Source: Balanoglossus misakiensis (Eukaryota; Hemichordata). From it: a DNA stretch of 64,000 bases. The DNA is taken from assembly GCA_040954595.2 (NCBI GenBank), contig CM082583.2, positions 6,324,001 to 6,388,000 of the forward strand, given 5' to 3'. Below the pieces are notes generated by a model. It saw only the letters and a list, made by a program, of their open reading frames with translations. It had not been told where the DNA came from and made no database searches. Position 1 is the stretch's first letter; each line of letters starts with the position of its first letter. The translations under genes and the position numbers were made by a program. Positions 11,201 to 22,100 of this stretch are shown here, piece after piece.

Positions 11201-14200
11201 CACAGACTGCCATTAATTACAAAACCAGACTTCTCAAAGTAACAGACTAGGTTTGCCAAAATGACAGCTAACCAATCACTATTTTCTTTGCGAAGACAAG
11301 CTAACATAGCTAAAGCAACAACACCCTTACTTCAAAAGACACCACTGTGTAAAACCTAACAATGCCTCAAACCTAACATTTCGTCAAACCCAGCATTATA
11401 TAAGTATCTAATTCCCCATGTACCAGAGGTCTTGTCATGATTGTACTGGGAGGCAAACTTATGCAGTCATCGCAAATGAAATCATGCATGACAAGAACAG
11501 GCTGGTGTGTTTTATAAAAGCACTGAATCAAGCATCGCGTGCATAATATGACATACAGAAAATCAAATGTGTTTCAATATGCTGGGAGACAAACATGCAG
11601 TCATTGAAGATGAAAATATGCAAGACAAGTAAACAGGCTTGAGAGTTTTCTACAAGCACTGCATGCGTAGTAAAAGGCATAGAAGTTTGCATGTAGCATG
11701 ATGCAAGCAATGTTTTTTAATTACATGCAACATATGATCGCATTGGTAGGATTTGTACAGTGTGATAAGCATAGCATAGGTTGAAACGCAGCTTGCCTAG
11801 CAAATGCTTTAACACGTCACACCTGGCTGTGTACCACAGATTCGGAAACTATGCATGTTGTTATTAATATCATGCTACATGCAGTGCAAAAAAATCCACA
11901 ATTCTCATGCAAACAGAGCAAATGAAATAAAAACAAAAAAGACAATATGACATGCGTATTAAAAGAATTAAAGCAATAACGGGAGTTACATTTGCCAAAT
12001 ATTAAAATACTCGTACAATGTACATTGTACCTGAAGGGAAGGACAGTCGGGCCAGTATCAATTGCCTTGTATTGCATTCAGCTGTGTAGTCGTACGTGCT
12101 TTGCTATATTCACAAGATCAGTAAACAACAGATGGTCCCCCCTGTCTGATGCAATACAGTTTATCTACCGCAATTCTGTCTAGAGCTGGAGTTGCCCACT
12201 GGAACACAGAATTTACTTTGTACAGGCCCTGGGGGATAACATATCATGCAGCGAATCGAAACTAAGATGTAAATTGGCACGATTTGGCAAATGTAAACTC
12301 CGCACAACAAAAAGCGTGACCTGCCTGTGGAAAATTGTAAGCTGGCAATGCGAATGGTGGCTGTGGCTGCGGCTGCTCATTGCGACCATCGTCACCTGCA
12401 AATTGCGACTGATGGCCTTCCAACTGGGCAACAGAATTGGTGTCATCGTTAATCTCTGAAAATTCCTGACTTCTCCGCGTCGCCTGTTCATACTCGTAGC
12501 CAGTGTAGTCTGTGTCGCTCGCTACATTTTGTGGGGGGTTCACCTGAGGTACGTTTGCAGGGTAGCCTTGATCAACTTGGTACTGTTGCCGGTCACCGGC
12601 TCCTAAATATAAATCTGGCTTTTGATAATCCTGGCCAAGAGGCTGCCCTAAATTGTACCTGTCACCCTCTGGTGCCCTTGGCATTTGCAAGTCATACTGC
12701 TGAGGTTGTTGGATATCAAAGGGATCCCGGCCAAGAGGCTGCCCAAAATCGTACTTGTTACCTTCTAGCTCCCTATTGGTTTCTAATTCATACTGACGTG
12801 GCTGTTGGATATCATAGGGTTCCTGGCCAAGGGGCTGCCCTAAACCATACCTGTCAACCTCCGGAGCCCGTGGCATTTCTAAGTCATACTGTTGGATTTC
12901 ATTGGGTACAAAGGTATCACCTGGAAATGCAGGTTCTCTGAAGTTTACTACCTCTTCATTGCGTTCCTCTTCCGCGTGGCGCTGCAGTTGTTCACCTTCT
13001 TCTCGGTCCTGCTCATCTTGCTGCTCCGAATGCTGCTGCTGATCCTGGTCTTGTGGCTGCGACTCGCCTCCTCCGCGCTGCTGTTCGACGTCCTGACGCG
13101 ACTGCAGCTCCTGTTGCCGTTTTTCTTCTTCTTGCTGCTGCTGCAACTGCTCTTCTCGTTGTTGTTGATTCTGCTCTACAACGAGCAGATGCGCCTTCAA
13201 GTCCCGGACATTTTGCTCCAACCCTATCTTGACGTCAATACACTGTCGCTTCTCAATGTCACACTTGTCAAGGTCAAGAAGCAACTGGGATTTCTCCTGA
13301 TTTAACTCCACATTGTTCTTACTCAGCAAGTCGCAGTCCTTTTGTAAATTCTCATGAGCTCCTAAATAACAAATGAAACACACAAAATAACAGTTGTTTA
13401 TGTCTTTCTCTACATCTATGACAAAACATCAGTGTATTGCAATGTTATAACACAATTATCTCTTCCTGTGATGGGAAGCTTATTTAATACAGTACTGTAC
13501 ATGTGTACATGTATGTAGTATAAATATCGGGTATTTAATGGGAAAGAACTTTTGAGAAGTGTCTTGTTGGCTATTGTGTATAAAATTAACATGTTTCGTC
13601 TCTACCTTTGATATCTGAAAGTCGATAGCCAGTTTCTGTAATGTTCCTCCGGTGTAGATCCTGGAATTAGAAAATCATTGACACCCAAACAAGGTCAAAA
13701 AAGTGCTACGTAATTTATAATAAGCATAGTACAATACATGTACATGTAGTATTTCATATAATCAAATGCCATTATTGGGGTACCATACATGAATGAAACA
13801 CTTGTATTAATCAACAATTTGGTCTACAATGGGGCGTGAACTTTCAAGGTCTAAAGCAGAAAGTAATGGAGCTAGGTCACTTTCTTCAGTCTAACGTTTC
13901 AACAATACTTGCTCTAAAATTGGATTCACCTAGTAACTTAAGTTGATGAAAATGATCTGAATTGCCGGCCACCCATATATTTTACGGGGATACAATCCCG
14001 GGATTCTGTTACAGTATACGTTCGTAAAAAAATATGTACTAGTATTATGACAATACCAATGTTTGGTGACGTGGCCTGTTTCGTGTTTGGTTCAGCCAAA
14101 TACCCAGTCAAGCGAAGAGCAACAAAATCCTTCGCATTCAAAATTCCAGTGTCAACATTTTACTTTAAAAACTCGATACCATTTTACTGGGTAATATTCT

Positions 14201-14765
14201 AAAACTACGAGACAAACTTCGTCGTCGTCACCATAACGTACATTGCAATTTGCATGTGACATGTGTACAGTACAAACACGGACACGTCGTGTTGGTTTCA
14301 GACCTCCCTGCAGCACTAGGCTGCAGCTGTGCCCCGTTAATCCGATTTACGAGTTTATATATTAATGCTCACCAAACTGTTCCTGTACTCGTTGATTTCT
14401 GTTGCAAACTGCTCATTTTCCTTCTTTAATTCCCGGTTCTCCTCCTGGATGTTGACGATTCTCTCCTCCAGGCTTGCGTGGAGTTTCTGCTGGTCGATCA
14501 GTTTCCTGTTAGCTCCCACCAAGTCTTGCGATATCACGTCGTTTCGCTTTTCCAGGGCTCCCTTCTTGAACGCCGTGGTTTCGTACTCCTTATTGAGAAG
14601 CGAATTTTTCGCAGCCAACTCCTTGTTTCTTGAGGAAACTGTCCAATAGTTGAAGGCAAGTATACATATGACAACTAACAGTCCAACAACCACGAAAGGT
14701 GGCGATCTTGACGGCCTCATCGATGAGCGATTGTTGGCTGCCATGTTTCGCTCGTCTTCAGGCAT
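7900..14765 (-). CDS. GOLM: GOLM1/GOLM2 (CASC4) family Golgi type II membrane protein (complete, 9 exons)
   Basis: Joined exons 14765-14373, 13660-13606, 13361-12325, 10793-10714, 10534-10497, 10334-10254, 9934-9915, 9245-9191 and 8258-7900 give 705 residues, longer than human GOLM1 or GOLM2 (about 400-435). The N-terminus matches the family: short basic cytosolic part, then a membrane segment at about 24-42 ending ILAFNYW (human proteins have LGFNYW or LAFNYW), then a luminal coiled coil to about residue 240. Next come a Gln/Glu-rich stretch, three copies of a repeat of about 32 residues ending GQPLGQ, acidic linkers from small exons, and a Glu/Asp tail with DDEGPAAKDIEDDANY before the stop. 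Family members sit in the Golgi membrane with a luminal C-terminus. A second ATG at codon 8 has a better Kozak context. The extra length comes mainly from the expanded exon 3. The exon 3 donor appears to be GC, or a small exon is missing there. Confidence 0.9.
8307..8323 (+). repeat. Poly-C run in GOLM last intron
   Basis: 17 consecutive C, about 50 bases before the exon 9 acceptor as transcribed (G-run on the transcript). Confidence 0.95.
8618..8910. repeat. Degenerate minisatellite in GOLM last intron, about 30-bp unit
   Basis: About ten diverged units that each resemble ACAAAATATCTAGCTACTGG followed by a G-rich GGGAAAGTGGAC-like part. The clearest are near 8618, 8647, 8680, 8777 and 8809. 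Related but more decayed units may continue to about 9150. Confidence 0.7.
9191..9245 (-). CDS. GOLM: GOLM exon 8
   Basis: 55 nt. Acceptor TTTTACAG|GGTG, donor CAAG|GTATAC. Encodes GEGKRNELFEERADNDVQ; phase 0 in, phase 1 out. Confidence 0.8.
9915..9934 (-). CDS. GOLM: GOLM exon 7 (20-nt microexon)
   Basis: 20 nt. Acceptor TTTTTCAG|AGGAG, donor AAGAG|GTAAAT. Encodes EENLQEE with the preceding split codon. Strong sites on both sides and exact phase fit (1 in, 0 out) support it despite its size. Confidence 0.7.
10254..10334 (-). CDS. GOLM: GOLM exon 6
   Basis: 81 nt. Acceptor TTTCGCAG|GGAG, donor CAGAG|GTAGGT. Encodes GRPQDGDPGMVEMEADRG and GLGEQDVNR; phase 1 in and out. Confidence 0.8.
10497..10534 (-). 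CDS. GOLM: GOLM exon 5
   Basis: 38 nt. Acceptor ATTCCAG|GCCA, donor GACG|GTATGG. Encodes PDEGRDMNQQID with both flanking codons split; phases fit both neighbours. Confidence 0.75.
10714..10793 (-). CDS. GOLM: GOLM exon 4
   Basis: 80 nt. Acceptor TGTTTCAG|AATG, donor CAGAG|GTAAAA. Encodes NVNQEQIPAQPAEMDDNR and following residues; phase 0 in, phase 2 out. Confidence 0.8.
10928..10939 (+). repeat. Poly-G run in GOLM intron 3
   Basis: 12 consecutive G. Confidence 0.95.
11443..11672. repeat. Diverged tandem duplication in GOLM intron 3, two copies of about 100 bp
   Basis: Copy 1 at about 11443-11545 and copy 2 at about 11579-11672 share CTGGGAG/ACAAAC, ATGCAGTCAT, GACAAG, ACAGGCT and AAGCACTG in the same order at a steady offset of 134-136 bp. 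A two-base gap follows AAAC. Identity is moderate, so this is an old duplication. Confidence 0.75.
12325..13361 (-). CDS. GOLM: GOLM exon 3 (coiled coil, Gln-rich and tandem repeat region)
   Basis: Acceptor TTATTTAG|GAGC. Encodes about 346 residues: heptad-rich helix, then QQQ/EEE-rich segments, then three 32-residue repeats, then DTDYTGYEYEQ and a Pro/Gln-rich end at NFPQ. Phase 0 joining to exon 4 requires the donor CAG|GCAGGT. The usual GT, 4 nt further on, would shift the frame and meet a stop in exon 4. Confidence 0.85.
12620..12900 (-). repeat. Three tandem 96-bp coding repeats in GOLM exon 3
   Basis: Protein units of about 32 residues: IQQ-YDLEMPRAPEVDRYG, IQQPRQYELETNRELEGNK and IQQPQQYDLQMPRAPEGDR, each followed by a GQPLGQ/GQPLGR motif and an acidic-aromatic end. 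Units 1 and 3 are closer to each other than to unit 2. Confidence 0.85.
13606..13660 (-). CDS. GOLM: GOLM exon 2
   Basis: 55-nt exon, acceptor AATTCCAG|GATC, donor CAAAG|GTAGAG. Encodes DLHRRNITETGYRLSDIK, continuing the luminal helix; phase 0 in, phase 1 out. Confidence 0.85.
14373..14765 (-). CDS. GOLM: GOLM exon 1 (signal anchor and coiled coil)
   Basis: Encodes residues 1-131: NRSSMRPSRSPPF, the hydrophobic anchor, FNYWTVSSRNKE, then heptad-rich coiled coil ending NEYRNSL. Donor TTG|GTGAGC, phase 0. Confidence 0.93.
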
Positions 14766-17067
14766 GTTGAGGTGTCACATCCAATGCGCATGCGCCTTTG
14801 TGCTACAGATGTTACTTCCGGTTTCTCCCGCATCTCACTTGTTCCCCGAGTTGTTTCCCCGAAAACACTCAAATTATTCAACTTTGCAATTCTGTATGCT
14901 GAATAGTTGACCCTCTTTCCTTTCTGTAATGTTTCAACTTCTGCTAGGCTCACGCTGTCGGTTTTCTCGCATGCACATGATGCATAACCAGTTGTAATTT
15001 GTTGATTTGAGTCATGGCCAAAAATCAGTTGCCCACGGCCGCTAATCATGCAAACAAGCATACAAATTCGATTTAAAGGAGTACAAAAAATGTATCATCG
15101 CAGCCGTGTTTACGTTAGTCATATTTTATATACGAAATAGCATGTCGACGTGCGTATGATTACAGAAAAGTTCTATATGTTGTGGCTCCAGTGGTTGCCA
15201 ACGGGAAGGCGAACCACTGTGCCGCCCTCTTGAGGTAGGGAACGAAGTTTGTGATTGCTCACGCGTGCATGCTTGTTGCAGAGCAGAGTCTTACATTGTA
15301 CTTCAGCCTGATTGTACTTAAAACTCTGAAAAGTAAAAACATGAAGCCATTCAGAGATACGTCTTCATCAGTTCAGTGATAAGGTTTAATTGGTGTCCAC
15401 ACACGGGGCAATTAATTGTCGTAGCTTTAAGAAGAAACTTTACATATTTTTTTTTATTAATGATTGTCGCGTCGGCATTCCCCTCTCTTACTCCTGCTAC
15501 GGCCTGAAAAACTTTGCAGTTCACCTTCCGCTATAAGTGACCTCAAAATCAAGAATTGAGTTAGCGGGAAATGTTTGCTCAGCAGAGGAACAAACACTGC
15601 TATTATTACAGACACCAAGCAAACTTCTATGTCTTGTAAAATCAACAGTAGTTTTCAAACATTTGTGTTGATTCACGACAAATGTTTTATTCTGTAAAGA
15701 AACGGAGGTTTTCATCAGACGTGTCCATTCGCACACCATCAAGAACCTTAAAGGGGTGAATATACTTTAACTTGTTGCCGCTCCCTTTGTTCAAACACTG
15801 TTCGGTTTTCACCGAAACAGCCTCCCTGACAATACACCGACAACAAATAGATGAAAACTAAACTGTCGGTCCGCGGATAATATACTCGCCATATAGACTG
15901 TTGAGCTGGATGTCTGGATTGTTGCCGTGCACTGACAACGTCCTAACACTGACTGAGACCACAAAATTGTGGCGATTTTTACCCCTTTGCGGTACATGCG
16001 ACGAAGCGATGAAATGTAATACGTGTATACACGGTGGTGTATGATACGATCAAACTGCATGTCGCGTGATGGCACCGTCAGCAAATATTTGTAAAATTGT
16101 TCATTAAACGTTAGTTAACTTGTTTAAATATATGGAAATACCCGTACATATATTTAATTGTGAAGCGTTATAAATATAGGTGCGTTTTAGTCATAAATGC
16201 AATGGAGCAATAATGATTACTGTATTTTTCAGTAAAATAATGTAGCTGTGTCACATTTTAGACTACCAGTATAATTCTTTTTTTGTTGATCTTTAGCATA
16301 AATTGGACGTTGTAAGTGAAGTGATCGTTTGTAGGCCGAAAATCAATGTTTCGCTGCGTGCAAATTGAAGTAAAACATGTTGAGACCAACACATGGAAAA
16401 CAATGTAGTCGCCCCAGGCTGGTTTCACCAGTGAAAAAAATCGTCGGTCGAGTGTGACCGAACGACTGAAATAGCAGCCAGGATGTCAGAACTGAAACAA
16501 AGGGATCAGGACTGGGGAATCGTCGCAAAGTGATAAACGAGAAAGAAATTATACGTCGGAATCATTTCGGGGCAAAGATTGGCAAACATTTCTGGTAATA
16601 GACTCTTTTCTCTGCAATTACATATGTATTAGCAGATCTGGAGTGGCTCGGCGAGTGTGTACAGGGTTCAGTTGCTGACTACTATACCTGGCGTTGGAGG
16701 GCCAACAACAAAAGCTACTTATCGTCGTGCATATCTGCATATGCATCCCAAGAAAGACACGGGTGGACCAACAAAGAACTTTGGTCGGTGCGTTTGTTTG
16801 CATTTCCACGGTAGCTGTATAATTCTGTGAGTTTTGTCTTCCAGCTCTGTGACTGTACACACACGTGAGCTGAAAGGGGCCAGGTAACTAATTGCAGTAA
16901 CACGTACTACTCGTCGCTCCCGGAGGAACCTTAGTGACATAGCAACAAGGCCGGACGACAGAAAGTGTCGTCTGCGTGCGAAGATAGAGCTCATTCGACA
17001 ACAGAGGGGAGTTGCAGTCGATAGCGGCGACTCGACGGTTAAACTATCGAAGTCCCACAGGAAAATT
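14766..17067. other. Intergenic interval between divergent GOLM and DYNLT5-like genes
   Basis: No supportable gene. It should contain both promoters. Minus-strand open frames at 14717-15061 run into the GOLM 5' side but lack coding character. A possible splice acceptor (TCCCACAG at about 17054-17061) lies just before the DYNLT5-like ATG. Confidence 0.45.
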
Positions 17068-17682
17068 ATGAACACGATTGCAGAAGGAGACGGTCAAGAT
17101 TCTTCTCAGGGACGTCCACCTTCGCTTGCCTCTAACTTTTCGGCAGCGATCATGTCAAGAAGAACATCGACCGTGTCCACGCCGTCGGAGGGCACGTCGA
17201 CAGGGAAGACAGGGGGCGGCCTGGCTTCCTTTCGCCGATTATCCAAACGCATGTCGATGTGGGGAGCACTGGGAAAAGCTCTCTCGGAGAAGGAGAAGCC
17301 GAAACCAGCAGTGCCCAAAGTGAAGATGGAAAACACGTACAGGCTGGAGCCGGATCCATCGGCGACTTTCAACACAGCTCGGGTGAGACGGATGATGAAC
17401 AATGTACTGAACGCCCAACTCCAGGGAAAAGATTACGATCCCAAGACGACCTCCATGTTGGCTTCTAAGATCTCAGACACCATCAAGCACAAGGTAAAAC
17501 TGATGAACTTTAAGCGGCACAAAGTCGTGGTTTATGTCACGATCGGATCAACGAACAGACAGGGAATAACTGTGGCTAGCCTGTGCCTCTGGGACACCAA
17601 AACCGACGACTTCGCCACGGCAACTTATGAAAACTCATCGTTGTTCGCGATAGCAACCGCGTATGCAACTTATTACGAATAG
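17068..17682 (+). CDS. DYNLT5: Tctex1-domain dynein light chain, DYNLT5 (TCTEX1D1)-like
   Basis: Uninterrupted 204-residue frame with strong GC3 bias. Residues about 87-204 form a Tctex1 domain: it opens MENTYRLEPD (human DYNLT5 has MENTYQL) and contains ISDTIKHKVK, RHKVVVYVTIGSTNRQG, SLCLWDTKTDDFA and the terminal NSSLFAIATAYATYYE, the conserved strand at the dimer interface. The N-terminal 86 residues are Ser/Thr/Lys-rich with basic RRLSKRMS patches, as in DYNLT4 and DYNLT5. Family members bind dynein intermediate chains or act in ciliary transport; the exact role of this subfamily is poorly known. The ATG follows a possible acceptor, so an upstream non-coding exon is likely. DYNLT4 is the main alternative name. 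Confidence 0.88.
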   Translation: MNTIAEGDGQDSSQGRPPSLASNFSAAIMSRRTSTVSTPSEGTSTGKTGGGLASFRRLSKRMSMWGALGKALSEKEKPKPAVPKVKMENTYRLEPDPSATFNTARVRRMMNNVLNAQLQGKDYDPKTTSMLASKISDTIKHKVKLMNFKRHKVVVYVTIGSTNRQGITVASLCLWDTKTDDFATATYENSSLFAIATAYATYYE

Positions 17683-19015
17683 AACTATCTTAAATTCCAT
17701 TGTTTAACAATCTGTGTGTTGGTCAGCCTTATACACAGACAGTATAGATACCATTTAGAAATGAACTGTATACAGGTGTGTACAACACTTTATGCCAAAG
17801 GCACTTGGCAGAAGACAGCGATAAATAATCATGACCGTCTGCCAGTTATCGTCGTCGAGGAGACGTACCTCATGCCACCAGACTGATATGTGTATTATTT
17901 TCATATAACAACAATCACTTCAGCGATTAAGTCGTTTATCACACCATGTTTATCACACAACCGAAAACGAAGATATAGATATGAAGAAAACAATAGAGAA
18001 TTCTTCGTGTGACGGCCGGGGCGTATATACCACGATGTTTATTATCTACGCTGTTCCTGTAACAGCTAAACATTCTTCGTCCGTTTTGTTGTTCGTTGCG
18101 ATTCTATTCAATTGATGCTAAATTCGACATGGCTTCAGGCGAGGCAAACCGCGGTCGTGTTTACTCACAATTTAACAAAAGCGAGATCGGGTTGCCATGG
18201 CCACCGCGTTATACAACAACGACTTAATCTCATTACACGAGTAGATGTCTTCCGACGATAGCAATAACTGTCAAGTACATTAATTGATAAGTCACTATCG
18301 TCCCAGTATGAAAAGTCTAGATGGAATCCCCAGCCGAGTTGTAATCCGCCCTTGGGGAATGTAAGCTATGCTGTTTCGCCGTTCACCTCCTTTCAGGCTA
18401 CAGATAAATCTCCGCGGCCGTACAACTTTGTGAATACAAGAACCACAATGGATGTTGGACTCAAGTTGCGTAATTATACCACGGCAGGTTGACTCAAGAG
18501 TTTACCCGAGTTTTGTAAACTGATAACCAAAGATTAATCATTCATCGTGTCGTGAATTTCCACAGGCATATTTCGATGTAGATAAACGTTTTCTCGTTTC
18601 ATGTTTTGTCAACATTATATCTTTATTATTATTAACAAATTGAAAGAACACTGTAATCTATTATATGACTTGTGTTTTGATACCTACTAACGCTAATTTA
18701 CCATATACAAACATTCTGTATTTGCTGAATAACGTAAATCAACATTTTTTGCCGAACCGTGACTTCGCATTTAACGCCGATCAATCGTGTACCTGATTCA
18801 CGACGAAATAAAACATAATATAGTACCAGGTAATGATTATCGTGTGACTCTTTTGTAAAACTAATGTTTATGTAATCATCTCATTAGTGTTTGACGAAAG
18901 CAGAAAATAGACCGTTAGTGCTGTTTTGCTGCACAATTAGAGAAGCTATTGTATATGTGTGTTGTATGCCTTTGTAGCAATCAACGGTGGGGTTCAGTGT
19001 CAACACATTGCAAGC

Positions 19016-19107
19016 TTAACCCTTTCACCACCATGGTTCAGTCCAAACCCATTGTTTTCTATGGTATGGTTGGACTTTTAAAGGGGGAATTGGGGTGAAA
19101 GGGTTAA
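19016..19107. mobile_element. MITE-like short inverted-repeat element
   Basis: Perfect 14-bp terminal inverted repeats TTAACCCTTTCACC (19016-19029) and GGTGAAAGGGTTAA (19094-19107). A second inverted pair, AGTCCAA and TTGGACT, lies inside, so the 92-bp unit can fold into a long hairpin. No coding capacity. Terminal TTAA could itself be the target duplication. Confidence 0.6.
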
Positions 19108-22100
19108 TGCTCGAGAAGGGGGAATTAATTTATAAGTATTTGGTAAAAAACGATGGATTACAGAAAACGTACCGTTGAAGGCGTACTCAAAGCCTGATTT
19201 TGCCACAATCCTCCCAAATACGATCTGGAAACGTCCATTGTGTCAGGTGTGAAACACTTAGAGCAAAATATTTTACAACGAAGGATCTCTGAAGTTGGAT
19301 CTCTGGTTTCAGAATTGCCTTGGTTATAGAGTCTTTTCGGGTTATACAATGGGATTAATTTATCAATATTAGCGTGACAACGTGATTGAACAGAGGACTG
19401 AAACGGAGGAAAATTCCCAACAAACTGTACACGAAATATGGCGACTCCGGAAAAAGAAGAAGCACCTTTATGACATCGACGATGTACACAGACAGATGTG
19501 CTTCTATAAGTTATTTCATTAACTCGTTAATTTTCACATCAGGACCAATCAACGATGCCGTTTTATAAAACGGTTTCACAATGTGACCCTGCATTTTGAA
19601 GATTTCCCTGGCTGATAGGCCAGTTAAAATGATCCTGTAAATAAAACAGGAACGAGGGGGCGCCATACCCATTCCCCGGGGGTGCCACCATAGAGAAATA
19701 TGCACTAATCCGAATCTATTTTAGGGTCGTCGTGCTCGGTCTAATAATCACAGCCGGCAGCCCTACGTATTAGTTAGAGAATCCCGAGGTAAAATTCGGA
19801 CGTCGTAATTAGGTTATCAATCATCCACTGGCGTTTTATGTCATGTGTGACGACCTACATTGTTCTCGTGTGGACGTGGTTTGTTGTATTACTCATTACA
19901 TTTGAGTTGAGACGCAGAGATCAGGGTTTAATGTTTCTGAATCCAGTGTGATTAATGTGACATTGCATTGTGACAATAAGTTAAACGCGAGATGAATAAA
20001 ACTACCTACTGATAACTTTTTCCACTCACTGAACCTCGTCACTGTTCAACTTTTTCTGGAAAATGTTTTACGTGGCAAATTTTATGTACCTCGTCAGTTA
20101 AGCTAGGGGGTTCATCTATCCAGTTCGCTGTTCCCTTTTATAAAATTATTGAATTAAACTTCCTCAATTGTGCTTGGATATAAGGCGATAATATGCCCTA
20201 GAAATGACGCACACCGTTGTATCTGCCGAGACTGGCTTAATTGGATGGCCCACGTTCCCCAACAATTCACTATATAGCAGACTCCCTAATCCGATGAAGT
20301 TTTTGCACCATGCCACCTGTTGACGAGTTTCCTTGAGTTCAATGTGCGGGTTCGGTGATACAAACTGACAATGAAGTACTGAAGCCGTGGTTTATCTACC
20401 TCCTCATGAAGTCACTTGAAACACGACGCATGCGAGTATATCAGTAGGAAACCATAAAACATATATTCGGTGCTAATTACAGCAACAATCCTGTCACGTT
20501 CTCGCTCTGGCACGCGGCAACTACCGATGCAGTGAGATATTTCGGGTGCTAATCTCGGTCAAATCTCGGGTCGAGTTCAAGTGACTGTTGTCGAGCTGCG
20601 ATATGAAACGATACATATTTCCACGGCAGTTATCGCTGGTGTCTTTATTGTGTCTGCACTAGAAACACTCGCGTCGTCGTCGGGCAACGCTGTCTTGACA
20701 ACGGAATACGCGCATCATTACCAGGTTTGTCAATTTTCCAAAACACGGAAGGGGAGTGACTGAAATCCCGCCGTTGCTACCGATAATTACCTCAAACAGA
20801 AATTTGTTATCGAGAGAACGTGCAGGTGGGCGGAGTCTGTCGTCGGTAGCGTCAACAGCGCCGAAGTGACTACTATCTCTGCACCGTGACATCATTTCCG
20901 TCATATTTGGATCCTTTCTGTGAACTTATATACCTGTCACATCGAGACGATCTTCATTAGTATACAACGCAGATTTTCAGTGCTGTGCCCTGGCGTAAAG
21001 TGAGCCTCTTGTGAGGTTAAAACGAATGAATTCCGCCAGTCGTGTCGTCTGATCAGGTTTCGGTAATCGATACAGTGGAATCTCTCAACTAACCAGGTAT
21101 ACTTCGACTGTTCCAGTCATCATTTGAAGTCGCAGTAACTGCAGGGTCTTGACTAGAAGACAGCAATCACAGTGAGTATGGCATTTATCAAAATCTTAGA
21201 AAATCCCCCACTATCCTTCACGTTTCTGATGAGTACTGATTCTGTGGACTTATTCATCCTTAAACACCACTGACGCAGTCCAAAATCACATTGTCAAATT
21301 CAACGTACGATTCATACTTTCGCGATAAATTGCGTTGTATGAAATTCCAAACAGATAAAACGCTTATCCGATCCATTCGGTTTCGCCACATCTTTGGAAT
21401 TGCGTGGACATTTCATTAGATGGTCGGTGTGTCTCGTCTATTAGTGGGGCGGCGACACCAGCTTTTGTGGACACCACCTGGACATTCAGCATTCCAGAAT
21501 TCAGCGTTGGTAGTCACTTCCTGCAATGCAACCACAGCTTTAAAAGAAAGCCCACATAAGACTAATTTTCGCCGCGTTCCAACTATGTCCGATACAATGG
21601 CATTTAGGATACGAGCAAGAATGGCCCCATTGTTGCACGAGAACCGAAATTGGTTGCTAATGGATTTAACACCGTGCTGGTGGCAATACCGTCGATCCAA
21701 TTCTCACACACAATTCTATCTCACATGCACACATATCGACGTGATATTTGTTGAAGGTCCAAGAAAGATGAGGCTGATAGTTTCAGCTACTGATTCTAGT
21801 ATTGTCAATATGAAGGGATTCTCTACACACTGAATACATTTTGAAACGCTTGTGGGTGTTTGTCTACCGAACGTCTCTACACAGTTTTTACGGATACGCC
21901 AGGGGCTGCTGCCGTCAGAGACGGTATCACGTTTCTTACAGCTATACTGCATCGGTGGCTGTTAGGGTTTCAGGTGGATTCATGTTTCCCATTCAGTTTC
22001 GCTACACGGCAACATTGAAAAATACAAACAAGGACAAAAAACACATACTTCTTATGTCATAAATCAGCATGTGACGGCCGCGAGTGAAAACAGTCATTAA

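Noticed and set aside
12531-13305. Two long plus-strand frames (12531-12941 and 12892-13305)
   Set aside because: Both are antisense shadows of GOLM exon 3. Their Leu-rich and repetitive look comes from the Gln/Glu codons and the 96-bp repeats on the other strand.
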